Shown here one piece after another: positions 1 to 5,819 of a stretch of 7,691 nt of DNA (the stretch's first letter is position 1; every line of letters begins with the position of its first letter). Below the pieces are notes generated by a model. It was not told the origin of the DNA. It saw only the letters and a program-made list of their open reading frames with translations, and did not search any database. The stretch is taken from the NCBI GenBank assembly GCA_946478635.1, contig CAMLCX010000219.1, forward strand, positions 1-7,691, read 5' to 3'. Source of the stretch: an uncultured Pseudomonadota bacterium. GTDB lineage: Bacteria > Desulfobacterota_B > Binatia > UBA9968. Position numbers and translations under genes: made by a program.

Positions 1-130
1 AAAGATTCGGGTCAACTTATATGGAATGATATTCGAGGGAAAGAGGCGCTGACGTTAAGTTCTTTTCGGTTGCAATGACGCGATCTGCGGCGTTAGAAGT
101 AGCATCAATTCAAACCTATCGGAGGTAACC
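1..130. other. Leader region upstream of the first VOC gene, no gene recognised
   Basis: This stretch is more AT-rich than the rest of the window and all three forward frames close early, at about positions 29, 51 and 78. The tail of an upstream gene cannot be excluded, but nothing supports one. No convincing sigma-70 promoter was found. A TTGCAA at 70-75 sits 17 bases before TTAGAA at 93-98, which is too poor a -10 box to call. The only clear signal is the Shine-Dalgarno GGAGG at 121-125, five bases before the ATG at 131. Confidence 0.5.
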
Positions 131-502
131 ATGGCTTTCAGAATCAATCATCTCCATTTGAAAACGCCGGATCCGAAGAAGACCATAGATTTTTATTTGG
201 AATACGCCGGCGCGAAGGTCGTTTCCGAGCGAACCTCGCCGAGTGGAAAGAAGACCTTTCGCCTGAACCTGCACGGCGTGGAGCTCAATGTGACCGATTT
301 TCTCGAAGAGCAGAAACTCGAGCAGTTCTACGGCCTCGAACACGTCGCCATCGACACCAATAACTTCGACGGCGAGGTAGGCAAGATCAAAGCCGCGGGC
401 ATCAAAATTCTCGAAGAGCGCAAACTCCCCGACGGCCGCCGCGTTTGCTTCTTTGAAGGACCGCAGGGCGTCAGGCTGGAGTTTTTGGAGTGGAAGCAAT
501 GA
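131..502 (+). CDS. VOC (glyoxalase/bleomycin-resistance-like) family metalloprotein
   Basis: This 123-residue cytoplasmic protein is one vicinal-oxygen-chelate module (paired beta-alpha-beta-beta-beta units), the usual length for members that dimerise to form the active site. Four residues fall where glyoxalase I has its metal ligands: His7 in the first strand (INHLHL), Glu51 (GVELNV), His71 (LEHVAI) and Glu117 (VRLEFLE). That is a complete His-Glu-His-Glu set, matching E. coli GlxI H5/E56/H74/E122 in order and spacing, so a divalent-metal enzyme is likely. The family includes lyases, epimerases, extradiol dioxygenases and resistance proteins, and the substrate cannot be chosen here. The ATG start has GGAGG five bases upstream. 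The gene runs towards the binding-protein operon and is separated from it by a repeat element, so it is probably its own transcription unit. Confidence 0.9.
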   Translation: MAFRINHLHLKTPDPKKTIDFYLEYAGAKVVSERTSPSGKKTFRLNLHGVELNVTDFLEEQKLEQFYGLEHVAIDTNNFDGEVGKIKAAGIKILEERKLPDGRRVCFFEGPQGVRLEFLEWKQ

Positions 503-514
503 GGCGCGAGGGAA

Positions 515-689
515 GGAGTAATGGAGTGATGGAGTAGGGGAGTGTTGGGTTTTTTGAAACAACGTCATTAATTTTATGTGAGATGCGTTGACCACAGGAA
601 CTCTCTCAATTGTCTTGCCAAAACATTGAGGTCAGGTTGTCACTGAGCCTACGGGCTAGAAAGCCATCTCTCCAGTACTCCATCACTCC
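515..689. repeat. Inverted octamer-repeat element between convergent genes
   Basis: The left arm is four tandem octamers at 515-546: GGAGTAAT, GGAGTGAT, GGAGTAGG, GGAGTGTT. The right arm, read on the minus strand from 689 to 666, is three octamers: GGAGTGAT, GGAGTACT, GGAGAGAT. Positions 522-536 and 676-690 are perfect 15-base inverted repeats (TGGAGTGATGGAGTA). The arms enclose about 119 bases without a coding frame. The element nearly fills the gap between two converging genes that end at 502 and 694. Read from either side, the transcript could fold into a long stem. It could be a MITE-like or REP-like dispersed element, or a bidirectional transcription end. No good T-tract follows the stem, so I do not call a terminator. 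Confidence 0.7.
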
Positions 690-693
690 AATT

Positions 694-1761
694 CTAGGGG
701 TTTGATTTCTCCTTTAGCACTTTCTCCAACGGGCCATTTTCGCGGAACGGTTCGGGCCAGCCGAGGTATTGTTTAAAGTCCGGGCGGGCTTTGACGAGGT
801 CGTGGATGACGTTTTCGATGCCTTTGTCTGGCACGTAGGGAGCGTTCTTGAACAGGCGCGCGTACGCCTCGACGGTCTTCTTTACGATTACCGCGTCTTT
901 CTCGCGCATCCATTTGGCGAAGGATTTCTCGGCGAAACGGGAATCTTTCTTGATGAGGTGAATTCCGGCTACGTAGGCGCGCAGGAAATCATGAGTCGTT
1001 TTCGGTTCGGCTCTTATGAAAGCACGGCTGCTGGTAACGCAGGACGACGGGTAGACGAGGTCGGTGGTGCTTAAATCAACGAGCACCGGCCAACCGCGCT
1101 GCAGGAAGGGTATGGCGTAGCGTGTCGTGAGCGCTGCGGCGGCGATGGCGCCGCGATCGAGCGCGACGACCATTTCCGGTCCGGCACCGAGCTGAAGAAT
1201 TGTCATGTCCTTGTCCGGATTCAAGCCGACATGTTTTAACGCCGCGCGCAAATAGAAATGGGTCGTGGAACCATAGCGCGTGACCGCGCTGGCCTGTCCC
1301 TTCAAGTCTTGCGGAGATTTTATTTCAGGCCGGGTAATCAAATAGACCGGATCGGCATTCACGGGACATGCGAGCAAGATGATGTCGCCGCCGGCGGCGC
1401 GCGCGGCGACGACCGACTCCGCGCCGACGCCGGAGAATGGTAGATCGCCCGTGATGATCGCCAGGGTGATTAACGAGCCGCCGCGAATCTGCACCGGCTC
1501 GACGTTCAAGCCGTTTTTCTCGAAGTAGCCGGCGTCCTTGGCCACCCAGATCGGCAAATGGGACGGCGAGGCGGTGGTGCCATAGAAAATGCGGCGAAGC
1601 TCCTGGGCGTGGGCGAAGAGCGGATTCAGAAGCAGCAGAGTAAAAACGAATGTAACAGTTCGTATTCGTCGTAATCTTCGCGCGCAGCCCTCACCCTCGC
1701 CCTCTCCCGCAAGCGGGCGAGGGAATATGATTTGTTGTGACGCGAATATCTGTCGAGTCAC
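694..1761 (-). CDS. NMT1/THI5-like ABC substrate-binding protein, third tandem paralogue (repeat in signal peptide)
   Basis: The 355-residue product is a secreted type-2 periplasmic binding protein of the SsuA/TauA/THI5 kind. The signal peptide has a basic stretch (RRLRRIR, residues 29-35), a hydrophobic core and predicted cleavage after AHA52, giving a mature start QELRRIFYGTT shared with its two paralogues. Family hallmarks are HLPIWVAKDAGYF (residues 68-80), DLKG (152-155) and the STTHFYLRAAL block (165-175). Cys132 and Cys241 are also present in both paralogues. The start is GTG, overlapping the upstream stop as GTGA. No ATG, GTG or TTG lies between the repeat-encoded segment and the hydrophobic core, so the long n-region (residues 1-28) must be translated unless a rare start is used. 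Residues about 13-25 (PRPLAGEGEGEG) are encoded by a palindromic repeat. It is the last gene of the minus-strand operon. The ligand is unknown. Confidence 0.9.
   Translation of the reverse strand: MTRQIFASQQIIFPRPLAGEGEGEGCARRLRRIRTVTFVFTLLLLNPLFAHAQELRRIFYGTTASPSHLPIWVAKDAGYFEKNGLNVEPVQIRGGSLITLAIITGDLPFSGVGAESVVAARAAGGDIILLACPVNADPVYLITRPEIKSPQDLKGQASAVTRYGSTTHFYLRAALKHVGLNPDKDMTILQLGAGPEMVVALDRGAIAAAALTTRYAIPFLQRGWPVLVDLSTTDLVYPSSCVTSSRAFIRAEPKTTHDFLRAYVAGIHLIKKDSRFAEKSFAKWMREKDAVIVKKTVEAYARLFKNAPYVPDKGIENVIHDLVKARPDFKQYLGWPEPFRENGPLEKVLKEKSNP
1477..1515. repeat. 39-base direct repeat, copy 1 (second copy at 2532-2570)
   Basis: This block is identical base for base to 2532-2570. It encodes the conserved GLNVEPVQIRGG segment of two of the tandem binding proteins. 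The third paralogue (around 3498-3536) encodes almost the same peptide but differs at several bases. Perfect identity over 39 bases, where flanks diverge, points to recent exchange between the two copies as well as shared ancestry. Confidence 0.75.
1688..1725. repeat. GC-rich palindromic repeat inside a coding region
   Basis: CCCTCGCCC at 1694-1702 pairs perfectly with GGGCGAGGG at 1715-1723 across a 12-base loop that itself contains CCCGC-AA-GCGGG. The preceding CCCTCA adds a further near-copy of the CCCTCNCCC unit. The sequence resembles the CCCTCACCC...CTCTCCC palindromic elements that I recall being scattered between genes in many GC-rich Proteobacteria. Here it lies in frame in the signal-peptide n-region of the binding-protein gene ending at 694. 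Confidence 0.75.
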
Positions 1762-2729
1762 GATCTCGACGAGGCCCTTTCTAGCGGCCCGTTATCCCGG
1801 AACAATTCCGGGTGGCCGATAAATTCCTTCGGCACCGGGCGCTGGTTGGCGAGATCTTTAAGAACGTTTTCGATGCCCTTGTCAGGTACGTAAGGCACGG
1901 GCTTGAACAGACGCACGAAGGCTTCCACCGACCTGGTTAAATTCGCCGATTCTTTTTCCTTGAGCCATTTGATCAAGGTGCGCTCGGCGAGTTTTGGATC
2001 CTTCTTGATCAGCTGAATCGCGTTCACATAGGTGTTCAGGAAAGCGGTGACGATTCTAGGCTCGGCTTTGACGAAGGAGCGGCTGCTGGTCACGCACGAT
2101 GACGGATAGATCAGATCGGTTTTGGACAAATCGATGAGCACCGGCCAACCGCGCTGCATGAATGGCAGGACATCCCGTATCGTCAACGCGGCCGCGGCAA
2201 TTCTGCCGCTCTCCAACGCGCCGACGATCTCCGGGCTGCCGCCGAGCTGGAGGAGAGTCATCTCCTTGTCGGAATCCACGCCAACCATGCGCGTGGCGGA
2301 GCGGAGATAAAAATGGATCGACGAGTTGAGCCGCGTGATTCCAGCAGCTTTCCCCTTGAGATCCGAGGGAGATTTTATCTCGGGGCGCGCGATAAGAGAC
2401 ACCGGTTCGAGATCGGTGGGGCACGCAAGCAGCACGATGTCACCGCCCTCGACACGGGCGGCGATGACCGAGCCGGCGCCCACGCCGGAAAGGACGGTTT
2501 GGCCGCTCATGATTGCCATGGTGCTGACCGCGCCGCCGCGAATCTGCACCGGCTCGACGTTCAAGCCGTTCTTGGCGAAGAGTCCCATGTCTTTGCCGAC
2601 CCACACCGGCAAATGCGCGATGGACGTCGAGGTGCCGTACAGGATGCGGCGCAGCTCCTGGGCCTGGGCCGGCAAGTGAATGAGGTGCAATGCGCCTAGG
2701 ATTGATAACAGACGAGCAACTTTCATCAT
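1758..2729 (-). CDS. NMT1/THI5-like ABC substrate-binding protein, second tandem paralogue
   Basis: The 323-residue product is a periplasmic binding protein for an unknown small ligand. It has a short Sec signal peptide (MMKVARLLSILGALHLIHLP) with cleavage expected after AQA23, leaving a mature QELRRILYGTS start. Visible family blocks are AHLPVWVGKDMGLF (38-51), DLKGKAAGITR (123-133), GALESGRIAAAAL (170-182) and the QRGWP turn (192-196). Cys103 and Cys212 match the paralogues. The ATG overlaps the upstream stop as ATGA; a second in-frame ATG follows at once, so the start could be one codon later. The tail diverges after GPLER. About 43 residues near the C-terminus (275-317) are far closer to the first paralogue than the rest of the protein is. 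Coupled translation with both neighbours is likely from the 4-base overlaps. Confidence 0.92.
   Translation of the reverse strand: MMKVARLLSILGALHLIHLPAQAQELRRILYGTSTSIAHLPVWVGKDMGLFAKNGLNVEPVQIRGGAVSTMAIMSGQTVLSGVGAGSVIAARVEGGDIVLLACPTDLEPVSLIARPEIKSPSDLKGKAAGITRLNSSIHFYLRSATRMVGVDSDKEMTLLQLGGSPEIVGALESGRIAAAALTIRDVLPFMQRGWPVLIDLSKTDLIYPSSCVTSSRSFVKAEPRIVTAFLNTYVNAIQLIKKDPKLAERTLIKWLKEKESANLTRSVEAFVRLFKPVPYVPDKGIENVLKDLANQRPVPKEFIGHPELFRDNGPLERASSRS
2532..2570. repeat. 39-base direct repeat, copy 2 (first copy at 1477-1515)
   Basis: This is the second copy of the identical 39-base block, lying at the equivalent codons of the middle tandem binding-protein gene. Homology of this kind between neighbouring genes could promote unequal crossing-over that adds or removes a paralogue. 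Confidence 0.75.
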
Positions 2730-3712
2730 CGTGCCAACACTTTCTCGATGGGACCGTTGTCGCGGAACAGGTCGTAGCGGCCGATGAATTCTTTCGGCAC
2801 CGGCCGCCGGTTTGCCAGGTCTTTAAGGACGTTTTCGATGCCCTTATCCGGAACGTAGGGCGCGGGTTTGAAGATCTTGCTGTAGGCTTCCACGGTCGTC
2901 TTGATCAGGTAGGGGTCTCGTTCGCGCAGCCATTTTGCGAAGGATTTCTCGGCGAAGGCGGCATCTTTTTTTATCAGTTGGATGCCCGCCACGTAGGCGC
3001 GCAGGAAGTCTTCGACAAGTTTCGCTTCGGCTTTGACAAACGCGCGGCTGCTGGCAACGCACGACGACGGATAGACGAGATCCGTTGTGCTCAAATCGAC
3101 GAGCAGCGGCCAGCCGCGTTGCAAGAATGGCAGAGCGTAGCGGTGGGTGATCGCGGCCGCGGCGATGCGCCCATTCTCCAGCGCCGCCGCCGTCTCGGTG
3201 CCGGTGCCCAACTGTAGAATCGTTAAATCCTTTTCCGGATCGAGACCGACGTGGCGCGCCGCGGCGCGGAGATAAAAATGCGTCGTTGAGCCAAGGCGCG
3301 TCACGGCAGTCGCCTTGCCCTTAAGTTCGGCGGCTGACTTTATTTCCGGGCGGGTGATGAAGTAAACCGGATCGGAATCGACCGGACAGGCGAGTAAGAC
3401 AATGTCGCCGCCTTCGACACGCGCGGCCACCGCCGATTCGGCGCCTGCGCCGGAAAACTGCAACTGGCCGCTCATGATGCCCATGGTGATCAACGCGCCG
3501 CCGCGAATATTCACGGGCTCGACGTTGAGGCCGTTTTTAGCAAAATAACCCGCGTCCTTCGCCACCCATATGGGCAGATGCGCCGTGGACGACGTGGTGC
3601 CGTAGTGAATGCGCCGGAGTTCCTGCGCCTGAGCGGTCTGAGAAAAGCATAGGAACGATGGGACAGATAGGATCAATATCCAATGCAGGCGGAAGAATAA
3701 TCGAAGTGACAT
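2726..3712 (-). CDS. NMT1/THI5-like ABC substrate-binding protein, first tandem paralogue
   Basis: The 328-residue secreted binding protein has an amphiphilic signal peptide (MSLRLFFRLHWILILSVPSF) with cleavage expected after AQA29. Cys22 lies in the signal but not in a proper lipobox, so a lipoprotein is unlikely. Conserved blocks are AHLPIWVAKDAGYF (44-57), ITRPEIKS (119-126), GSTTHFYLRAA (141-151) and VYPSSCVASSR (213-223). Cys109 and Cys218 are shared with the other two copies. By hand alignment the first 100 or so mature residues are about three-quarters identical to each paralogue. The gene starts 15 bases after the cupin stop, without a strong Shine-Dalgarno, which fits translation following on from the cupin. 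The ligand is not deducible; sulfonate, nitrate, aromatic-acid and pyrimidine-precursor binders all share this fold. Confidence 0.92.
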   Translation of the reverse strand: MSLRLFFRLHWILILSVPSFLCFSQTAQAQELRRIHYGTTSSTAHLPIWVAKDAGYFAKNGLNVEPVNIRGGALITMGIMSGQLQFSGAGAESAVAARVEGGDIVLLACPVDSDPVYFITRPEIKSAAELKGKATAVTRLGSTTHFYLRAAARHVGLDPEKDLTILQLGTGTETAAALENGRIAAAAITHRYALPFLQRGWPLLVDLSTTDLVYPSSCVASSRAFVKAEAKLVEDFLRAYVAGIQLIKKDAAFAEKSFAKWLRERDPYLIKTTVEAYSKIFKPAPYVPDKGIENVLKDLANRRPVPKEFIGRYDLFRDNGPIEKVLAR

Positions 3713-3727
3713 GGTTGTGGACTGGCT

Positions 3728-4198
3728 CTACTTGCTGAAGTACGCGGCTTCAGCGGCATCTTGATCGTAGGGCACGAATTGATTGGTACCCGGACCGCGT
3801 ATTTCCGGTTTTTCGTCGTCGTCGAACAGCGCCGCCGCGCTGGCTCCCGCGCGTCCGCCGATTAGTCCTGGGGAATGGGCTTCAGCGACCGTGGCGTCTT
3901 TGTCCGAGCGGTTGAACGCCCAGTGCACCGTGTTGGCCGGGATGCGATGGAAATCGCCTTTCTTGCAGAGGTAGCCCTTGTCTTTGACAAAGAACCAGAT
4001 CTCGCCATCGAGAACATAATTAATTTGTTCAGACTCATGCTGGTGCGGCTTGGTGTGATAGCCCGGGCGCCGGGTGGCGATCATCAGGCTGCACTCGTTG
4101 CCATAGCCTTTGCGCACGACCATCGCGCCCGTTCCGGCCTCGCCGGTCTGAACTCGGTTGTATTCGGGAACCTCTTCACTCTTGACATGCAGCGACAT
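3728..4198 (-). CDS. Single-domain cupin protein
   Basis: The 156-residue cytoplasmic protein carries both cupin motifs. Motif 1 is PHQHESEQINYVLDG, with His52, His54, the Glu57-Gln58 pair and Gly65; Gln sits where the textbook motif has Glu, a variant I recall from other small cupins. Motif 2 is GDFHRIPANTVHWAFN, with Gly81, Pro88, His92 and Asn96. His52, His54, His92 and Glu57 or Gln58 can form a metal site, so an oxygenase, isomerase or ligand-sensing role is possible. The start is the ATG at 4198: AAGGAGG ends eight bases before it, while an in-frame TTG two codons upstream lies too close to that site. It is the first gene of the minus-strand operon, so it is probably produced alongside the three binding proteins. 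The C-terminal 40 residues are acidic and Ala-rich, outside the barrel core. Confidence 0.9.
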   Translation of the reverse strand: MSLHVKSEEVPEYNRVQTGEAGTGAMVVRKGYGNECSLMIATRRPGYHTKPHQHESEQINYVLDGEIWFFVKDKGYLCKKGDFHRIPANTVHWAFNRSDKDATVAEAHSPGLIGGRAGASAAALFDDDEKPEIRGPGTNQFVPYDQDAAEAAYFSK

Positions 4199-4206
4199 AA
4201 TCAATT

Positions 4207-4213
4207 CCTCCTT
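4207..4213 (-). promoter_or_regulatory. Ribosome binding site of the cupin gene
   Basis: AAGGAGG on the minus strand is a full Shine-Dalgarno with an eight-base spacer to the ATG at 4198. It would be only two bases from the alternative TTG at 4204, so it decides the start. Confidence 0.85.
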
Positions 4214-4238
4214 GGGATGGTCGATAAAGTACCTACTT

Positions 4239-4253
4239 GGTATGCCAGATACC
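4239..4253. promoter_or_regulatory. Candidate operator dyad GGTAT-N5-ATACC
   Basis: GGTATGCCAGATACC is a perfect 5-base hyphenated inverted repeat in the divergent gap, about 41 bases upstream of the cupin start and 120 bases upstream of the other operon. Its overlapping TGGTATGCCA core loosely recalls sites of GntR-type regulators. No regulator gene is present in the window, so this is a motif-level suggestion only. Confidence 0.3.
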
Positions 4254-4375
4254 GTGGGTTGGTCAAGTCGATTTGTCGAGTTCGTAATTTCCGGGCGGCG
4301 TGTCCAGGACGTGGAGCTTGGCGTTCCGTTGACAGAAAACGGCCGGAGAAGTAAAGGAGTGTTTGAGGTTGGTAA

Positions 4376-5350
4376 ATGAAGGCACTGGTTACTCTCTTAT
4401 TTGTCCTGACGCCGCTGGTTGCGCTGCCGGCTTTCGCGCAGAAACTAATGCTCGCCCACGTCGCCATTAACCCGGGCCAGGGCATGCTGCACCTGGCGAA
4501 GGATTCGGGAATGCTCGCGAAATACGGGTTCAGCGCCGATGTGCTTTTAATTCCGGGCACGCCGCGCACGATTCAGGCGCTGATCGCCGGCGATCTCGAC
4601 TACGTCGCCGCGGGCGCGCCGGCTTCGCTGCGGGCGCGGGCACAGGGAGCCGACGTTGTCGTGCTTTCGACCCTGGCCAATTTCTCCTCCCAGCGGGTCA
4701 TGCTGCGGCCGGATTCCACGTTGTCCAATTTTCGAGATCTGAAAGGCAAAATCATCGGCGTCACGCAATACGGCTCGGGCGGCGACACGTTTTTGCGCGC
4801 GGCATTGCGAAAAACCGGAATCAAGGAAAACGAAGTGACGATTCTTCAGATGGGCGGGACGCCGGGCGTCGCCCAGGGGCTGGAGTCGGGGCGCATCGAA
4901 GTGGGAGTGCTCGGTGATTCCGGCATGCTGCTGGTGTTTCGCGGCAGGGCGAAAATGATGAAGGGGGCGAGCGCGCGCGAGATGGGATTTCGCGGCAGCG
5001 ATGCGCCGATCACGACGACCGAGCGAAAGATCAAGGCTGATCGCCCGGCCGCCGTGCGCTTTATGCAAGCTTATCTCGAAACGCTTCATTTTTTCATGAC
5101 GAACAAAGCCGGCACGGCGCGAATTTTCAGCAAATACATGCGCGGCGTCAGTGAAGAGCATATATCGTTGTGGTGCGACGAGCTGCGCGCCAATCTTAAG
5201 CAAGTGCCCTATGCCGACGAGGAAGCACTGCGCGCCGAAATGGACATGATGTCTCCGCCCCTTGGGCAAATTCCCGCCGGTTATGTCAACAACAGCATTC
5301 TCGATGAGCTCAAAAAAAGCGGTTTTATCGACAAGCTCTACAAACAATAA
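4376..5350 (+). CDS. NMT1/THI5-like ABC substrate-binding protein (divergent subgroup)
   Basis: The 324-residue secreted binding protein opens the plus-strand operon. Its signal peptide (MKALVTLLFVLTPLVALPAF) should be cut at AFA21, so the mature chain starts at or near QKLMLAHVA. Recognisable family segments are LAKDSGMLAKYGFSADVLLI (residues 40-59), the GDLDYVAAG pocket strand (72-80), FRDLKGKIIGVTQYGSGGDT (119-138) and GLESGRIEVGVLGDSG (168-183). It lacks the cysteine pair seen in the three minus-strand copies and is clearly a different subgroup with a probably different ligand. The C-terminal helix ends SGFIDKLYKQ, a common ending in this family. The ATG is preceded by GAGG with a seven-base spacer. 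The next gene's Shine-Dalgarno begins directly after this stop codon, so the two are co-transcribed and probably coupled. Confidence 0.92.
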   Translation: MKALVTLLFVLTPLVALPAFAQKLMLAHVAINPGQGMLHLAKDSGMLAKYGFSADVLLIPGTPRTIQALIAGDLDYVAAGAPASLRARAQGADVVVLSTLANFSSQRVMLRPDSTLSNFRDLKGKIIGVTQYGSGGDTFLRAALRKTGIKENEVTILQMGGTPGVAQGLESGRIEVGVLGDSGMLLVFRGRAKMMKGASAREMGFRGSDAPITTTERKIKADRPAAVRFMQAYLETLHFFMTNKAGTARIFSKYMRGVSEEHISLWCDELRANLKQVPYADEEALRAEMDMMSPPLGQIPAGYVNNSILDELKKSGFIDKLYKQ

Positions 5351-5357
5351 AAGGAGG
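5351..5357 (+). promoter_or_regulatory. Strong ribosome binding site of the second VOC gene
   Basis: AAGGAGG starts immediately after the TAA of the preceding binding-protein gene and stands eight bases before the ATG at 5366. This near-consensus site suggests the VOC protein is made at higher levels than its neighbours. Confidence 0.8.
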
Positions 5358-5365
5358 AGAGAGTC

Positions 5366-5731
5366 ATGGCAAAGATCAGGCATATTGCAATCAAGGTGGA
5401 GGACCAGGAGAAGACCGCGGAGTTTTACAAGCAGACCTTCGGCATGACCGAAGCGTGGCGCGGTCCGGTGCGCGATGACGGCAATCGGGCAATCTATCTC
5501 ACCGACGGCTACATCAACATGGCCGTATTACCGGCGCGCGGCGGCCGAGAAGGGATCGACCACTTCGGTTTTCAGGTGGAAAACCTGGATGAGACCCTGA
5601 AATCCGCGCAGGATGCCGGCGCAAAGACTGAAGCGGAAAAGAAGCCGCGCGATGGCCGCTTCGCCGAAATGGGAGTCCATGACCCGGTTGGGCAACTCGT
5701 CGATGTGACGGTGCACGGCTGGAAGTCGTAG
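5366..5731 (+). CDS. VOC (glyoxalase/bleomycin-resistance-like) family protein, variant metal site
   Basis: The 121-residue single VOC module has the expected opening RHIAIKVEDQEKTAEFY, where strand one and the following helix carry the family pattern. His6 and His66 (IDHFGF) occupy the two usual histidine ligand positions. The second and fourth ligand positions hold Asn51 (YINMAVL) and Asp113 (QLVDVT) in place of the usual Glu. The metal site is therefore weakened or altered compared with the VOC protein at 131-502. It may bind a different metal, or act as a binding protein without catalysis. It lies between two binding-protein genes, 15 bases after the first and 88 before the second, which suggests it acts on, or senses, the imported compound. 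The substrate is not deducible. Confidence 0.9.
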   Translation: MAKIRHIAIKVEDQEKTAEFYKQTFGMTEAWRGPVRDDGNRAIYLTDGYINMAVLPARGGREGIDHFGFQVENLDETLKSAQDAGAKTEAEKKPRDGRFAEMGVHDPVGQLVDVTVHGWKS

Positions 5732-5806
5732 GCGTCGAAATTCCGTTACTTTGATTTGCAGTCGTGAATTTGAGCAATTGTCATCGCCGCAGGCGCGGTG
5801 TGGCAT

Positions 5807-5813
5807 AAGGGAG
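5807..5813 (+). promoter_or_regulatory. Ribosome binding site selecting a GTG start
   Basis: AAGGGAG is followed by six T residues and then GTG at 5820. The frame stays open to a TTG at 5751, but that start would place 23 polar residues before the signal peptide and has no Shine-Dalgarno, so GTG is preferred. Confidence 0.75.
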
Positions 5814-5819
5814 TTTTTT

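Larger units (their letters stand above)
4199..4375. promoter_or_regulatory. Divergent intergenic control region between the two operons
   Basis: Both operons must start from this 177-base gap. On the plus strand TTGACA at 4329-4334 is a perfect -35 box, but 17 bases further on there is only TAAAGG, so the -10 is weak and the leader would be very short. On the minus strand TTGACC (around 4265-4260) is a possible -35, again without a clear -10. The plus-strand gene has GAGG at 4365-4368, seven bases before its ATG, plus a stronger AAGGAG at about 4354-4359 that is too distant. A hyphenated dyad lies at 4239-4253. Confidence 0.5.

Noticed and set aside
116..595. Open frame of 159 codons on the minus strand covering the first VOC gene and part of the octamer repeats
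   Set aside because: It runs antisense to a VOC gene with all four metal ligands and begins inside the repeat element; no domain is recognisable.
640..656. Small hairpin AGCC-TACG-GGCT considered as a terminator for the convergent genes
   Set aside because: The stem is only four base pairs and no T-tract follows on either strand.
4547..5383. Long open frame of 278 codons on the minus strand across the binding-protein gene at 4376-5350
   Set aside because: It is a shadow of the real gene: no recognisable domain, His- and Arg-rich composition, and the opposite strand encodes a complete family member with signal peptide.
5751..5819. TTG-initiated N-terminal extension of the binding protein starting at 5820
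   Set aside because: It adds 23 polar residues ahead of a normal signal peptide and lacks a Shine-Dalgarno, whereas GTG at 5820 has AAGGGAG six bases upstream.
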